In this document: positions 9,470-17,582 of the stretch, piece after piece
How positions within the stretch are numbered: the first letter of the stretch is position 1
Layout: every line of letters starts with the position of its first letter
Assembly: GCA_024693845.1 (NCBI GenBank)
Contig: JAILKJ010000039.1
Coordinates: 90,205-129,172 of the forward strand
Reading direction: 5' to 3'
Source of the DNA: Lachnospiraceae bacterium
GTDB taxonomy: Bacteria > Bacillota > Clostridia > Lachnospirales > Lachnospiraceae
DNA: 38,968 nucleotides
Translations under genes and position numbers: made by a program
The notes under the pieces: generated by a model
What the model was told of the DNA's origin: nothing
The model's database searches: none
Seen by the model: the letters and a program-made list of their open reading frames with translations, nothing else

Positions 9470-12400
9470 ATGGGGGTTAACAGAAAGCGTGTCGCCGTAC
9501 TGGTGGGGCAGGCGGACGAAAGCTATCAAAGCAGGTTTATCTCCGGTCTGATAGAGGAGGCCTTTTCCGCAAACGTGGATGTTTGCGTTTTTTCCATGTA
9601 TCGGAAATATCAGGATACCACGGAACGGGAAAAGGGCGAGGGTAACATTTTTAACCTGGTGAATTTCAAGCTTTTTGATGCAGTGATCCTTCTCAAGGAT
9701 ACGATCCAGACCGTTCAGATCATCAAGCCTCTGGAGCAGAGGATCCGGGCGGAGTTTACCGGCCCGGTGCTGGTCATTGAGCGGGAGTCCGACTTTTTTG
9801 AGAGCGTATACTGCGACAGCTACGGAGCAATGGCGGAGCTGACGGAGCATTTCATTGAGCGCCATCATTTCACGGATATTGCATTTCTGGCAGGTAAGAA
9901 GTGGCACCGGCATTCCAAGGAACGCCTTTCCGCCTTTCTGGATACCATGGAAAAGCACGGGCTCAAGGTAAAAGAGGGCCGTATCATTTATGGCGACTTC
10001 TGGTATAAGAGCGGAGAGCAGGCGGCGGATTATCTTACTTCCGCCGGTGAAACACTGCCCCAGGCGGTGATCTGCGCCAACGATCCCATGGCCATAGGGC
10101 TTTGTCAGGCATTGGAAAAGCGGGGCATTCAGGTACCAAAAGATATTGCGGTAGCAGGTTTTGACTCCTGCGAGGAGGGCCAGACCAGCCCCAAGACCAT
10201 TACCTCCACGGTGCTGCCGGCAAAGCAGACCGGTATCTATGCCATGCAGAATATCCAGGCCCGCTGGAAGGGCTGCGATCCCGAGCCTTTCAGGGAGAAG
10301 CCCAATATCATCATCGGTGAGAGCTGCGGCTGTCACTATCAGAACATGCCCGATCTAACCCTTCGGAGAAGCGGATGGGGAACCGAGATTTCCGAAGAGG
10401 GCTTTGATTCCGTCAATAATACCATGGCGGAGAATCTTTATATCCAGACAGATATCATCGACTATATCAATATGATCTATTCCTATGCCTATCAGTTAAA
10501 AGGCGTGGAAAGCTTCTATCTGTGTCTTTCTCCCGGCTGGCGGTATCTGGTGAAGGATGTGGACCTGAAACTGAAGAACAAGGGATATCCGGAGCGTATG
10601 ATCGAAGCGATCCGTTATCACAGCAGCCGTAAGGGCAGCATTGTGGGGATCGATTCCATGTTTGATACCGGGATCATGCTGCCGGAGATCATCGAGGGTG
10701 GCGAGAATCCCGGGGCCTACATTTTTACTCCGCTGTATTATGAGGATTCCTGCTACGGTTATGCGGTAGTCAACTACGGTGATAAGGCCAGAAGCTATGA
10801 TTCTACCTACAGACGCTGGATCAACCTGGTTGCCAGGGGCTTTGACGCTATCCGTCAGAAATATGTGGTTATTATCCTGAAGGAAAAGGTGCTTTCCCTT
10901 GAAGCGGAGCGCCGTGCGGCGGCAGCCCAGCAAAAGGATGTATACGAGTATCTGACCGAGGAACAGAAGGCGGATTACGATATGGTGGGAACCATCCTGG
11001 ATCAAAATCTGCTCACCTATCATTTCCAGCCCATCGTGGATGTGGCAAACGGGCAGATCGTAGCCTACGAGGCCCTGATGCGTACCACAACGGAGCGGTT
11101 TGTATCTCCTCTGGATCTGATCCGGTATGCGGGTATGCAGTCCCGGCTCAGAGATGTGGAGCGGGCTACCTTTTTGAATGTGCTCGGGATCCTGGACAGC
11201 CAAAGGTCAAAGTTCGGAGACAGGAAGGTGTACATTAACTGCATTCCGGGTGTGAATCTGGCGGAAGAGGACAGTCATTTCGTTACGGAGCTTCTGATCC
11301 GTTATCATGACAATGTGGTGGTGGAGCTTACCGAGGAAAAAGAGGTGGATGACCGGGAGCTTCGGGCCATGAAGGAATACTTTGAGAGCATTCACGTGGA
11401 AATGGCGGTGGATGATTACGGAACAGGCTATTCCAACGTCAGCAATCTGCTGCGGTATATGCCTAACTACGTCAAGATCGACAGGGCACTTTTGACCGGC
11501 ATCCATGAGGATATACAAAAGCAGCATTTCGTTCGGGAGATCATCGAGTTCTGCCACGACAATTCCATCAAGGCGCTGGCAGAAGGGGTTGAGACCGAAG
11601 ATGAACTTCGGGAGGTGATCCATCTCGGTGTGGATCTGATCCAGGGGTATTGTCTGGCAAGACCGGCGGCCGAGCTCCTTGACTGCATCGATGAAAAGCT
11701 GGTACATCTCATCGGTCAGTTCCGCCAGGAGAAGGAAGACGGAGAGTTTAAGCATATCTATCATGCGGGCAAGACGAACCGCATCTCCCTTAACATGCTT
11801 TCCAAGCAGGGTGTGACGGATATCGTGATCGGCGCCGAGAATGCCGTATATCAGGATCTGAGCATCATCGGAACGCCGAAGCTGATGACGGATACGCATC
11901 TTTTGATCGAGGACGGCTATGAGGGCCGACTGACACTGGAGAATGCCTGCTTTTCCAATATCAAGAACAGACCCTGTATCGAGCTTGGAGAAAAATGCGA
12001 CGTCACCATTGTGCTGGAAGGTGAGAATATCCTGCATCATTCCGGTATTCTGGTTCCCGAGGGTTCCCATCTGACGCTGGAAGGAGACGGAAGCCTGGAG
12101 ATCAGGCTGGATGCACCGGAGTTTTACGGCATCGGCAATGAACTTAACGCCAAGCACGGCAGCATTGATTTCGAGCAGGACGGCAAGATCACCATTCACG
12201 CCAACGGCAAGAAAGGCATCGGTATCGGATCGGGCTTTGGCGGAGATATCAGGATCAAGCGTGGGGAGTACCTGCTGGACGGCAGAGTGGAGGACTCCGT
12301 GGGGATCGGGGCCTGGAAAGGTGAGACATCCCTGAATGTGGAGAACTGCCTGATCGAGATCGAGTATCAGGCCAAATCCGGCGTAGCCATCGGATCCTAC

Positions 12401-12829
12401 GAAAACAAGATGGATATCTATCTTTCCAAATGCAGGCTGGGCATCGGCGGAGGCGGCGAGCAGTATGTGGGTATAGGAACCATTGAGGGCGAGAGCGTCA
12501 GATTCAAGATGAATGATGCCAATACGGAGGTCAACATCCGCTCCGATGATTCTACCTGCATCGGTGCCCTGCGGGGTTCCACCAGTATTTTTGTCAGACA
12601 TGCGGGACTTACGCTGGAGAATGGCGGAAGGAACGTGCTGGCCTTCGGCGGCCATGACGACAACGGCAGGATGGAACTTTGGGATGTGGATACGAAGGTG
12701 AAGATCCACACTGCCCTGAACAAAGATACTTATTTCCAGGAGGATCGTATCAGGATCGTGAACGGCAAGGCGGTATTTACCGTCAATGACAATCCTGTTA
12801 CAAGACGGCTGGAGTTTGAAACCAATTAA
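9470..12829 (+). CDS. c-di-GMP phosphodiesterase: LacI-like sensor, EAL, C-terminal beta-helix-like domain
   Basis: An 1119-residue cytosolic protein (no signal peptide or membrane helix seen). Residues 5-285 resemble the periplasmic-binding-protein fold of LacI-family repressors (KRVAVLVGQAD, QAVICANDPMAIGLCQALE, DIAVAGFDS) but there is no DNA-binding helix-turn-helix before it. Residues about 320-480 are GAF-like, followed by a short Ala/Gln-rich helix. The EAL domain (about 515-750) keeps the catalytic set: E534-A-L, INC, ELTEE, DDYGTG, VKID, AEGVE and QGY, so it should hydrolyse c-di-GMP. Residues about 765-1119 carry repeated short strands with GIG/AIG motifs (GIGIGSG, VGIGAW, VAIGSY, VGIGTI, CIGALRG), suggesting a right-handed beta-helix. 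The start at 9470 follows TTGGAGGG. What the sensor binds is unknown. A DUF815 ATPase follows 49 bp later. Confidence 0.87.
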   Translation: MGVNRKRVAVLVGQADESYQSRFISGLIEEAFSANVDVCVFSMYRKYQDTTEREKGEGNIFNLVNFKLFDAVILLKDTIQTVQIIKPLEQRIRAEFTGPVLVIERESDFFESVYCDSYGAMAELTEHFIERHHFTDIAFLAGKKWHRHSKERLSAFLDTMEKHGLKVKEGRIIYGDFWYKSGEQAADYLTSAGETLPQAVICANDPMAIGLCQALEKRGIQVPKDIAVAGFDSCEEGQTSPKTITSTVLPAKQTGIYAMQNIQARWKGCDPEPFREKPNIIIGESCGCHYQNMPDLTLRRSGWGTEISEEGFDSVNNTMAENLYIQTDIIDYINMIYSYAYQLKGVESFYLCLSPGWRYLVKDVDLKLKNKGYPERMIEAIRYHSSRKGSIVGIDSMFDTGIMLPEIIEGGENPGAYIFTPLYYEDSCYGYAVVNYGDKARSYDSTYRRWINLVARGFDAIRQKYVVIILKEKVLSLEAERRAAAAQQKDVYEYLTEEQKADYDMVGTILDQNLLTYHFQPIVDVANGQIVAYEALMRTTTERFVSPLDLIRYAGMQSRLRDVERATFLNVLGILDSQRSKFGDRKVYINCIPGVNLAEEDSHFVTELLIRYHDNVVVELTEEKEVDDRELRAMKEYFESIHVEMAVDDYGTGYSNVSNLLRYMPNYVKIDRALLTGIHEDIQKQHFVREIIEFCHDNSIKALAEGVETEDELREVIHLGVDLIQGYCLARPAAELLDCIDEKLVHLIGQFRQEKEDGEFKHIYHAGKTNRISLNMLSKQGVTDIVIGAENAVYQDLSIIGTPKLMTDTHLLIEDGYEGRLTLENACFSNIKNRPCIELGEKCDVTIVLEGENILHHSGILVPEGSHLTLEGDGSLEIRLDAPEFYGIGNELNAKHGSIDFEQDGKITIHANGKKGIGIGSGFGGDIRIKRGEYLLDGRVEDSVGIGAWKGETSLNVENCLIEIEYQAKSGVAIGSYENKMDIYLSKCRLGIGGGGEQYVGIGTIEGESVRFKMNDANTEVNIRSDDSTCIGALRGSTSIFVRHAGLTLENGGRNVLAFGGHDDNGRMELWDVDTKVKIHTALNKDTYFQEDRIRIVNGKAVFTVNDNPVTRRLEFETN

Positions 12830-12840
12830 CGGATAAACAC

Positions 12841-12860
12841 GGCAGGGCGCTTGCCCTGCC
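12841..12860 (+). other. Perfect 8-bp intercistronic hairpin before the DUF815 gene
   Basis: GGCAGGGC-GCTT-GCCCTGCC is a perfect GC-rich hairpin with a tetraloop in the 49-bp gap. No T tract follows, and a GGAG ribosome binding site lies 9 nt downstream. It could stabilise or cleave the mRNA, or modulate translation; it is not a standard terminator. Confidence 0.5.
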
Positions 12861-12878
12861 GATTCACAGGAGCGGGAT

Positions 12879-14258
12879 ATGTACAAAGAAATTGCGAAAC
12901 TGATCGTTTACGGAAGCCTTCCTGAGGATGAGATCCTCGTCAGGCTTGGAGGGATCTTCCGGGATTTTGAAGAAGGGACCAAGGATCCGGCCGCGCTGAC
13001 CAGCGAGATCTATGCCCAGGTCAAGAGGATCCTGCAGGTGGGCACGGATTACGGCTTTGATAAGAGCCTCTGGCAGGATTACCTGACCTTCCTACTGATC
13101 ACCAATGAGAATCCTTTTACCATCACCAGCGAGAATAAGAAGGCGCCGGCAGATGCCTCCGTAAACAGCTTTGTAAAAAATGATTTTGCGGTTTTTATGA
13201 ATCTGTTTCACTTTGATTTCGGGCCCATCGAAAAGGCTTTGTCCATCAACTGCTTCTCGGTGCTGACGGATTACACGGCCATCGGTAAGCCGGAGCTGAT
13301 GTATAACAAAAATGTGAGCGAGAAGGTGCGTTCCCTTTCTGATAAGCTGGCAGCCGCAGAGGATGTGGATACTTTCTTTGATCTGGTAACGGGCTTTTAT
13401 GATTCTTACGGAGTCGGAATGTTCGGCCTGAATAAAGCCTTCCGCATCAATGTATCCTCCCTTTCCGCACCGGACGCCTGGCCGGGAAGTGCGGGAAGCT
13501 CTTTGGGCGGATCCTTCGGCGGCGATGATACGGGGAGGGATAAGATACGGTTTTGCCCCATCAACAACATGGATTCCGTATCCCTGGAGGATCTGGTGGG
13601 CTATGAGATCCAGAAAAAGAAGCTCATCGACAATACAGAGGCTTTTGTGAACGGCAGGCCCGCCAATAATGTGCTGCTCTTCGGAGATTCTGGAACCGGT
13701 AAATCCACCTCGGTCAAGGCCATCGTCAACCGGTATTATGACAGGGGTCTTCGGATGATAGAGATCTACAAGCATCAGTTCAAGGATCTTTCGGGGGTTA
13801 TCGCTGCTATCAAGAACCGCAACTACCGGTTCATCATCTATATGGATGATCTTTCCTTTGAGGATAATGAGACAGAGTATAAGTTTCTCAAGGCCGTGAT
13901 AGAGGGCGGCGTGGAGACCAAACCGGAGAATATCCTGATCTATGCCACCTCCAACAGAAGACATCTCATCAACGAGACCTGGAAGGACCGGGCGGATGTG
14001 ACCATGAGCGAGGGGATCCACAAGTCCGATACCATGGAGGAGAAGCTCTCCCTGGTACATCGCTTCGGCCTTACCATAGGTTATACCAAGCCGAACCAGA
14101 AAGAGTATTTCCACATCGTGGAGGAACTGGCAGCAAGGGCGGGGATCACCATGCCGAAGGAGGAATTGTTTGCTGAGGCTAACAAATGGGAGCTGATGTA
14201 CGGCGGTATCTCCGGAAGGACTGCGCAGCAGTTTGTGAACCACCTGCTGCAGGGGTAG
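12879..14258 (+). CDS. DUF815-family AAA+ ATPase
   Basis: A 459-residue cytosolic ATPase. The N-terminal 190 or so residues are an alpha-helical domain typical of DUF815 proteins in Clostridia. The AAA+ core begins around residue 230 (DLVGYEIQKKKLIDNTEAF). It has Walker A GDSGTGKSTS (Lys275), Walker B FIIYMDDLSF, and a sensor-1-like ATSNRRHL. A conserved RADV...SEGIHKSDTMEEKLSL segment follows. The family has no firm function; members are sometimes annotated as ATP-binding proteins related to ClpX or DnaA-like loaders. The start at 12879 follows an AGGAGCGGG box. Its place after the EAL gene suggests a shared transcript but no demonstrated partnership. Confidence 0.85.
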   Translation: MYKEIAKLIVYGSLPEDEILVRLGGIFRDFEEGTKDPAALTSEIYAQVKRILQVGTDYGFDKSLWQDYLTFLLITNENPFTITSENKKAPADASVNSFVKNDFAVFMNLFHFDFGPIEKALSINCFSVLTDYTAIGKPELMYNKNVSEKVRSLSDKLAAAEDVDTFFDLVTGFYDSYGVGMFGLNKAFRINVSSLSAPDAWPGSAGSSLGGSFGGDDTGRDKIRFCPINNMDSVSLEDLVGYEIQKKKLIDNTEAFVNGRPANNVLLFGDSGTGKSTSVKAIVNRYYDRGLRMIEIYKHQFKDLSGVIAAIKNRNYRFIIYMDDLSFEDNETEYKFLKAVIEGGVETKPENILIYATSNRRHLINETWKDRADVTMSEGIHKSDTMEEKLSLVHRFGLTIGYTKPNQKEYFHIVEELAARAGITMPKEELFAEANKWELMYGGISGRTAQQFVNHLLQG

Positions 14259-14324
14259 TCCGGCGGTAAAGAGTAACATCCGGATCAGATATTTGCGGGA
14301 ATTTGCAACCGAAGAAGAGATCTG

Positions 14325-14534
14325 GTGAACAGGACCAACGAGGTTCGCCGCAAGCACTGGTTCCAGAAGGAAGTGACCCTGGAAGGAAGAAACAATGAGG
14401 CAACCCGCCGGCGTCTGATGAAGCTACGCAACATCCGGAAATCGGAAAAAGCGGATGCCAAGATCGAGATGAAGGATATATCTATCGTACCGGCATTTAA
14501 AGACAAGGAAGACGAGAAAAAACTTGCATTATAA
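14325..14534 (+). CDS. Small basic protein of unknown function
   Basis: A 69-residue reading frame with a GTG start at 14325 and a weak purine-rich AAGAAGAGA box just before it; the frame is open back to 14277 but has no better start. The product is highly charged (RRKHWFQKEVTLEGRN, ATRRRLMKLRNIRKSEK, ending in KDKEDEKKLAL), with no membrane helix or known motif. Support comes from its position: the stop at 14534 lies 9 bp before a very strong terminator, as expected for the last gene of the EAL-DUF815 unit. It could still be a chance frame in the 3' untranslated region. I do not recognise a family. Confidence 0.45.
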   Translation: MNRTNEVRRKHWFQKEVTLEGRNNEATRRRLMKLRNIRKSEKADAKIEMKDISIVPAFKDKEDEKKLAL

Positions 14535-14543
14535 GAAGGTTTT

Positions 14544-14584
14544 GAGTATGATAGAGTTTGGTTTACTCTATCATACTCTTTTCT
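14544..14584 (+). terminator. Strong terminator closing the EAL-DUF815 unit
   Basis: A perfect 14-bp stem (GAGTATGATAGAGT, 14544-14557, with ACTCTATCATACTC, 14565-14578) has a 7-nt loop and is followed by TTTTCTT. It is the cleanest terminator in the window and isolates leuB from upstream transcription. Confidence 0.85.
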
Positions 14585-14600
14585 TATGTTTAGAGATGTT

Positions 14601-14611
14601 TGACTGAGTCA
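14601..14611. promoter_or_regulatory. Short palindrome TGACTGAGTCA ahead of leuB
   Basis: Perfect 5-bp inverted repeat around a central G, 29 bp before the leuB start. It could be a regulator half-site pair for the branched-chain operon, but an 11-bp palindrome can occur by chance and no matching second copy was found near ilvD or ilvB. Confidence 0.2.
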
Positions 14612-14639
14612 GAATTACCCAAGCAGGAGTGAATGAGCC

Positions 14640-15740
14640 ATGAACGCGAATATCGTATGTATTCCCGGAGACGGGATCGGACCGGAGATCGTAGCCGAGG
14701 CTAAGAAGGTCCTTAACAGGGTGGCTGAAAAGTACGGCCACAGCTTTCAATTTGAAGATGTACTGATGGGAGGCGCTTCCATAGATGCTTACGGCGTGCC
14801 TCTTACGGAGGAGACCATCGCAAAGGCCAAAGCTGCCGATGCGGTACTCATGGGTTCCATCGGAGGAGATGCCAAGACCTCTCCCTGGTACAAGCTGGAG
14901 CCTTCCAAGAGACCCGAGGCGGGACTTTTGGGGATCCGTAAGGCATTGAACCTGTTTGCCAACCTGCGTCCCGCAGTTTTATATGAAGAGCTGGCTGCTG
15001 CCTGCCCTCTGAAAGAGGAGATCAGCGCAAAGGGCTTTGATATGATGATCATGCGTGAGCTGACCGGCGGTCTGTATTTCGGTGAGAGAAAGACCTTTGA
15101 GGAGGACGGACAGACCAAGGCTGTGGATACCCTTGTTTATTCCGAAAGCGAGATCAGAAGGATCGCCATCAAGGGCTTTGATATTGCCATGAAGCGCCGG
15201 AAAAAGGTTACCAGCGTGGACAAGGCCAACGTACTGGATTCCTCCAGACTTTGGAGAAAGATCGTAGAAGAGGTGGCAAAGGACTATCCCGAGGTTACGC
15301 TGGAGCATATGCTTGTGGATAATGCAGCCATGCAGCTGGTGAAGGATCCTGCCCAGTTTGACGTGATCCTTACCGAGAACATGTTCGGTGACATCCTTTC
15401 GGACGAAGCCAGCATGGTGACAGGCTCCATCGGAATGTTAGCCAGCGCTTCCCTGAATGATACCAAGTTCGGTCTGTATGAGCCCAGCGGCGGTTCTGCA
15501 CCGGATATTGCGGGCAAGGGCATTGCCAATCCCATTGCCACCATCCTTTCCGCGGCCATGATGCTCCGGTTCACCTTTGATCTGGATCGTGAAGCACAGG
15601 ATATTGAGGATGCGGTGAAGAAGGTCCTTTCCGACGGCTATCGTACCATCGATATCATGCCTCAGGATGAAGCGGGCCGTGCAGCCGTTACCCAGATCGG
15701 AACCGCTGCCATGGGAGACGCCATTGTAGAGCGGATCTGA
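14640..15740 (+). CDS. leuB: 3-isopropylmalate dehydrogenase
   Basis: Oxidises and decarboxylates 3-isopropylmalate to 2-oxoisocaproate with NAD+, the third step of leucine synthesis. The 366-residue length is standard. Visible motifs are GDGIGPEI at the N-terminus, the substrate-binding [11 protein letters not shown], the lysine/tyrosine region [13 protein letters not shown], and the metal-binding [13 protein letters not shown]. The NAD-type signature [18 protein letters not shown] is also present. The ATG at 14640 follows CAGGAG. It is the first of three branched-chain genes (leuB-ilvD-ilvB); leuA and leuCD are not in the window. No T-box leader or leader peptide is visible in the 55 bp upstream, so control by amino acid level is not explained by the sequence. 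Confidence 0.97.
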   Translation: MNANIVCIPGDGIGPEIVAEAKKVLNRVAEKYGHSFQFEDVLMGGASIDAYGVPLTEETIAKAKAADAVLMGSIGGDAKTSPWYKLEPSKRPEAGLLGIRKALNLFANLRPAVLYEELAAACPLKEEISAKGFDMMIMRELTGGLYFGERKTFEEDGQTKAVDTLVYSESEIRRIAIKGFDIAMKRRKKVTSVDKANVLDSSRLWRKIVEEVAKDYPEVTLEHMLVDNAAMQLVKDPAQFDVILTENMFGDILSDEASMVTGSIGMLASASLNDTKFGLYEPSGGSAPDIAGKGIANPIATILSAAMMLRFTFDLDREAQDIEDAVKKVLSDGYRTIDIMPQDEAGRAAVTQIGTAAMGDAIVERI

Positions 15741-15755
15741 GAGAAAGCATCTGAA

Positions 15756-15790
15756 GCGGGATCTTATCTGGCTGGCCGGATAACTTCCGC
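15756..15790 (+). other. Strong hairpin between leuB and ilvD
   Basis: Nested arms pair as GCGGGA...TTCCGC and TTATCTGG...CCGGATAA around a CTGG loop, about 14 bp in all with two bulges. No T tract follows. Probably an intercistronic mRNA stability or processing element, not a terminator. Confidence 0.5.
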
Positions 15791-15836
15791 GAGGATGACA
15801 AATAATAAATTCTGAAATTTTGGGAGGTATAAATCC

Positions 15837-17510
15837 ATGAAAAGCGACAACATGAAGCAGGGTGACCAGCAGGCGCCCGCAAGATCACTTCTTAATGCAC
15901 TCGGTTATACGGCAGAGGAGATCGCAAAGCCCATGGTGGGTATCGTGTGCTCCTACAATGAGATCGTTCCCGGTCATATGAACCTGGATAAGATCGCCGA
16001 GGCGGTTAAGCTTGGTGTAGCGGAAGCAGGCGGAACTCCCGTAATGTTCCCGGCCATCGCCGTTTGCGACGGTATCGCCATGGGACATATCGGTATGAAG
16101 TATTCCCTTGTGACCCGTGATCTGATCGCGGATTCCACGGAAGCTATGGCCATCGCCCATCAGTTTGATGCGCTTGTCATGATCCCCAACTGTGATAAGA
16201 ACGTGCCCGGCCTTCTGATGGCCGCTGCCCGTGTAAATGTTCCCACTGTCTTTGTTTCCGGCGGCCCCATGCTTGCCGGCCATGTAGGCGGAAAGAAGAG
16301 AAGCCTTTCCTCTATGTTCGAGGCTGTAGGCGCCCATGCTGCAGGAACCATGAGTGATGAGGAAATGCTGGAGTTCGAAGAGAAGGTATGTCCCACCTGC
16401 GGATCCTGCTCCGGTATGTACACCGCAAATTCCATGAACTGCCTGACTGAGGCACTGGGTATGGGACTTAGGGGTAACGGAACGATCCCCGCGGTTTATT
16501 CCGAGAGACTGAAGCTCGCCAAGAAGGCAGGCTATGCGGTAATGGATCTTCTGAAGAAAAATATCCGTCCCCGTGATATCATCACCAAGGACGCGATCCT
16601 TAACGCCCTGACCGTGGATATGGCACTGGGATGTTCCACCAACTCCATGCTGCATCTTCCCGCCATTGCCCATGAGATCGGCTTTGACTTTGATATTGCG
16701 TTTGCTAACCCCATCAGTGAGAAGACTCCCAACCTCTGCCATTTGGCACCGGCAGGTCCTACCTACATGGAGGATCTCAACGAGGCAGGCGGCGTTTATG
16801 CCGTTATGAAGGAGCTGGCTGATATCGGGCTTCTGAATACCGAATGTATGACGGTGACCGGCAAGACCATCGGCGAGAACATCAAGAATTCCATCAATCT
16901 CAACGAGGAAGTCATCCGTCCCGTTTCCAATCCTTACTCCAAGACCGGCGGACTTGCCGTTCTTAAGGGCAACCTGGCTCCCGACGGCTCCGTTGTTAAG
17001 CGTTCGGCCGTAGTGGAAGAGATGATGGTTCACGAAGGCCCCGCCAGAGTCTTTGAATGTGAAGAGGATGCCATCGAAGCGATCCTGGGAGGCAAGATCA
17101 AGGAAGGCGATGTTGTCGTGATCCGCTATGAAGGACCTAAGGGTGGCCCGGGTATGAGAGAGATGCTCAATCCCACCTCAGCCATTGCAGGTATGGGACT
17201 GGGTTCTACCGTGGCACTGATCACCGACGGACGTTTCTCCGGCGCATCCAGAGGCGCATCCATCGGACATGTATCCCCCGAGGCAGCTGTGGGCGGCCCC
17301 ATTGCCCTGGTTCGTGAGGGCGATATCATCCAGATCGATATCCCCAACATGACGCTGAACATGAAGGTTTCCGACGAGGAGCTGGCTAAGCGTAAAGCAG
17401 AGTGGCAGCCCAAGGAGCCTTCCGTAAATACCGGCTATCTGAAGAGATATTGTGCTATGGTAACCAGCGGTAACCGCGGCGCGATCCTGGAGGTACCCGG
17501 GGCGCAATGA
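15837..17510 (+). CDS. ilvD: Dihydroxy-acid dehydratase
   Basis: Dehydrates 2,3-dihydroxy-isovalerate and 2,3-dihydroxy-3-methylvalerate to the keto acids for valine, leucine and isoleucine, using an oxygen-sensitive Fe-S cluster. At 557 residues it is a full-length family member. The three cluster-ligand cysteines are present: Cys38 (IVCSYNE), Cys119 (PNCDKNVPG) and Cys191 ([16 protein letters not shown]). The C-terminal signatures GGPGMREML and [13 protein letters not shown] are also seen. The start at 15837 follows GGGAGG by 9 nt. It lies 96 bp after leuB and 72 bp before ilvB in one transcription direction, so the three probably form an operon. ilvC is not in the window. Confidence 0.97.
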   Translation: MKSDNMKQGDQQAPARSLLNALGYTAEEIAKPMVGIVCSYNEIVPGHMNLDKIAEAVKLGVAEAGGTPVMFPAIAVCDGIAMGHIGMKYSLVTRDLIADSTEAMAIAHQFDALVMIPNCDKNVPGLLMAAARVNVPTVFVSGGPMLAGHVGGKKRSLSSMFEAVGAHAAGTMSDEEMLEFEEKVCPTCGSCSGMYTANSMNCLTEALGMGLRGNGTIPAVYSERLKLAKKAGYAVMDLLKKNIRPRDIITKDAILNALTVDMALGCSTNSMLHLPAIAHEIGFDFDIAFANPISEKTPNLCHLAPAGPTYMEDLNEAGGVYAVMKELADIGLLNTECMTVTGKTIGENIKNSINLNEEVIRPVSNPYSKTGGLAVLKGNLAPDGSVVKRSAVVEEMMVHEGPARVFECEEDAIEAILGGKIKEGDVVVIRYEGPKGGPGMREMLNPTSAIAGMGLGSTVALITDGRFSGASRGASIGHVSPEAAVGGPIALVREGDIIQIDIPNMTLNMKVSDEELAKRKAEWQPKEPSVNTGYLKRYCAMVTSGNRGAILEVPGAQ

Positions 17511-17582
17511 TGCCGATACGTTCGGCCTGCATTTTTACCGGAAAAGAAAGATCAGAATTGTAATGCGATAAGGAGATAAACA

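Noticed and set aside
9470-10330. LacI-family transcription repressor
   Set aside because: The sensor fold is present but there is no helix-turn-helix before it and the chain continues into an EAL domain; it is a sensor module of a phosphodiesterase.
14562-14590. Promoter for leuB (TTTACT, 17 bp, TATGTT)
   Set aside because: The -35-like box lies inside the loop and arm of the strong terminator and the -10 is poor, so it could not be separated from chance.
14585-14639. T-box or leader-peptide attenuator ahead of leuB
   Set aside because: Only 55 bp lie between the upstream terminator and the start codon; there is no Leu-rich short frame, specifier loop or T-box sequence.
17513-17535. Terminator between ilvD and ilvB
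   Set aside because: The GCCGA/TCGGC stem has only 5 bp, with a broken T run, and ilvB has no clear promoter of its own.
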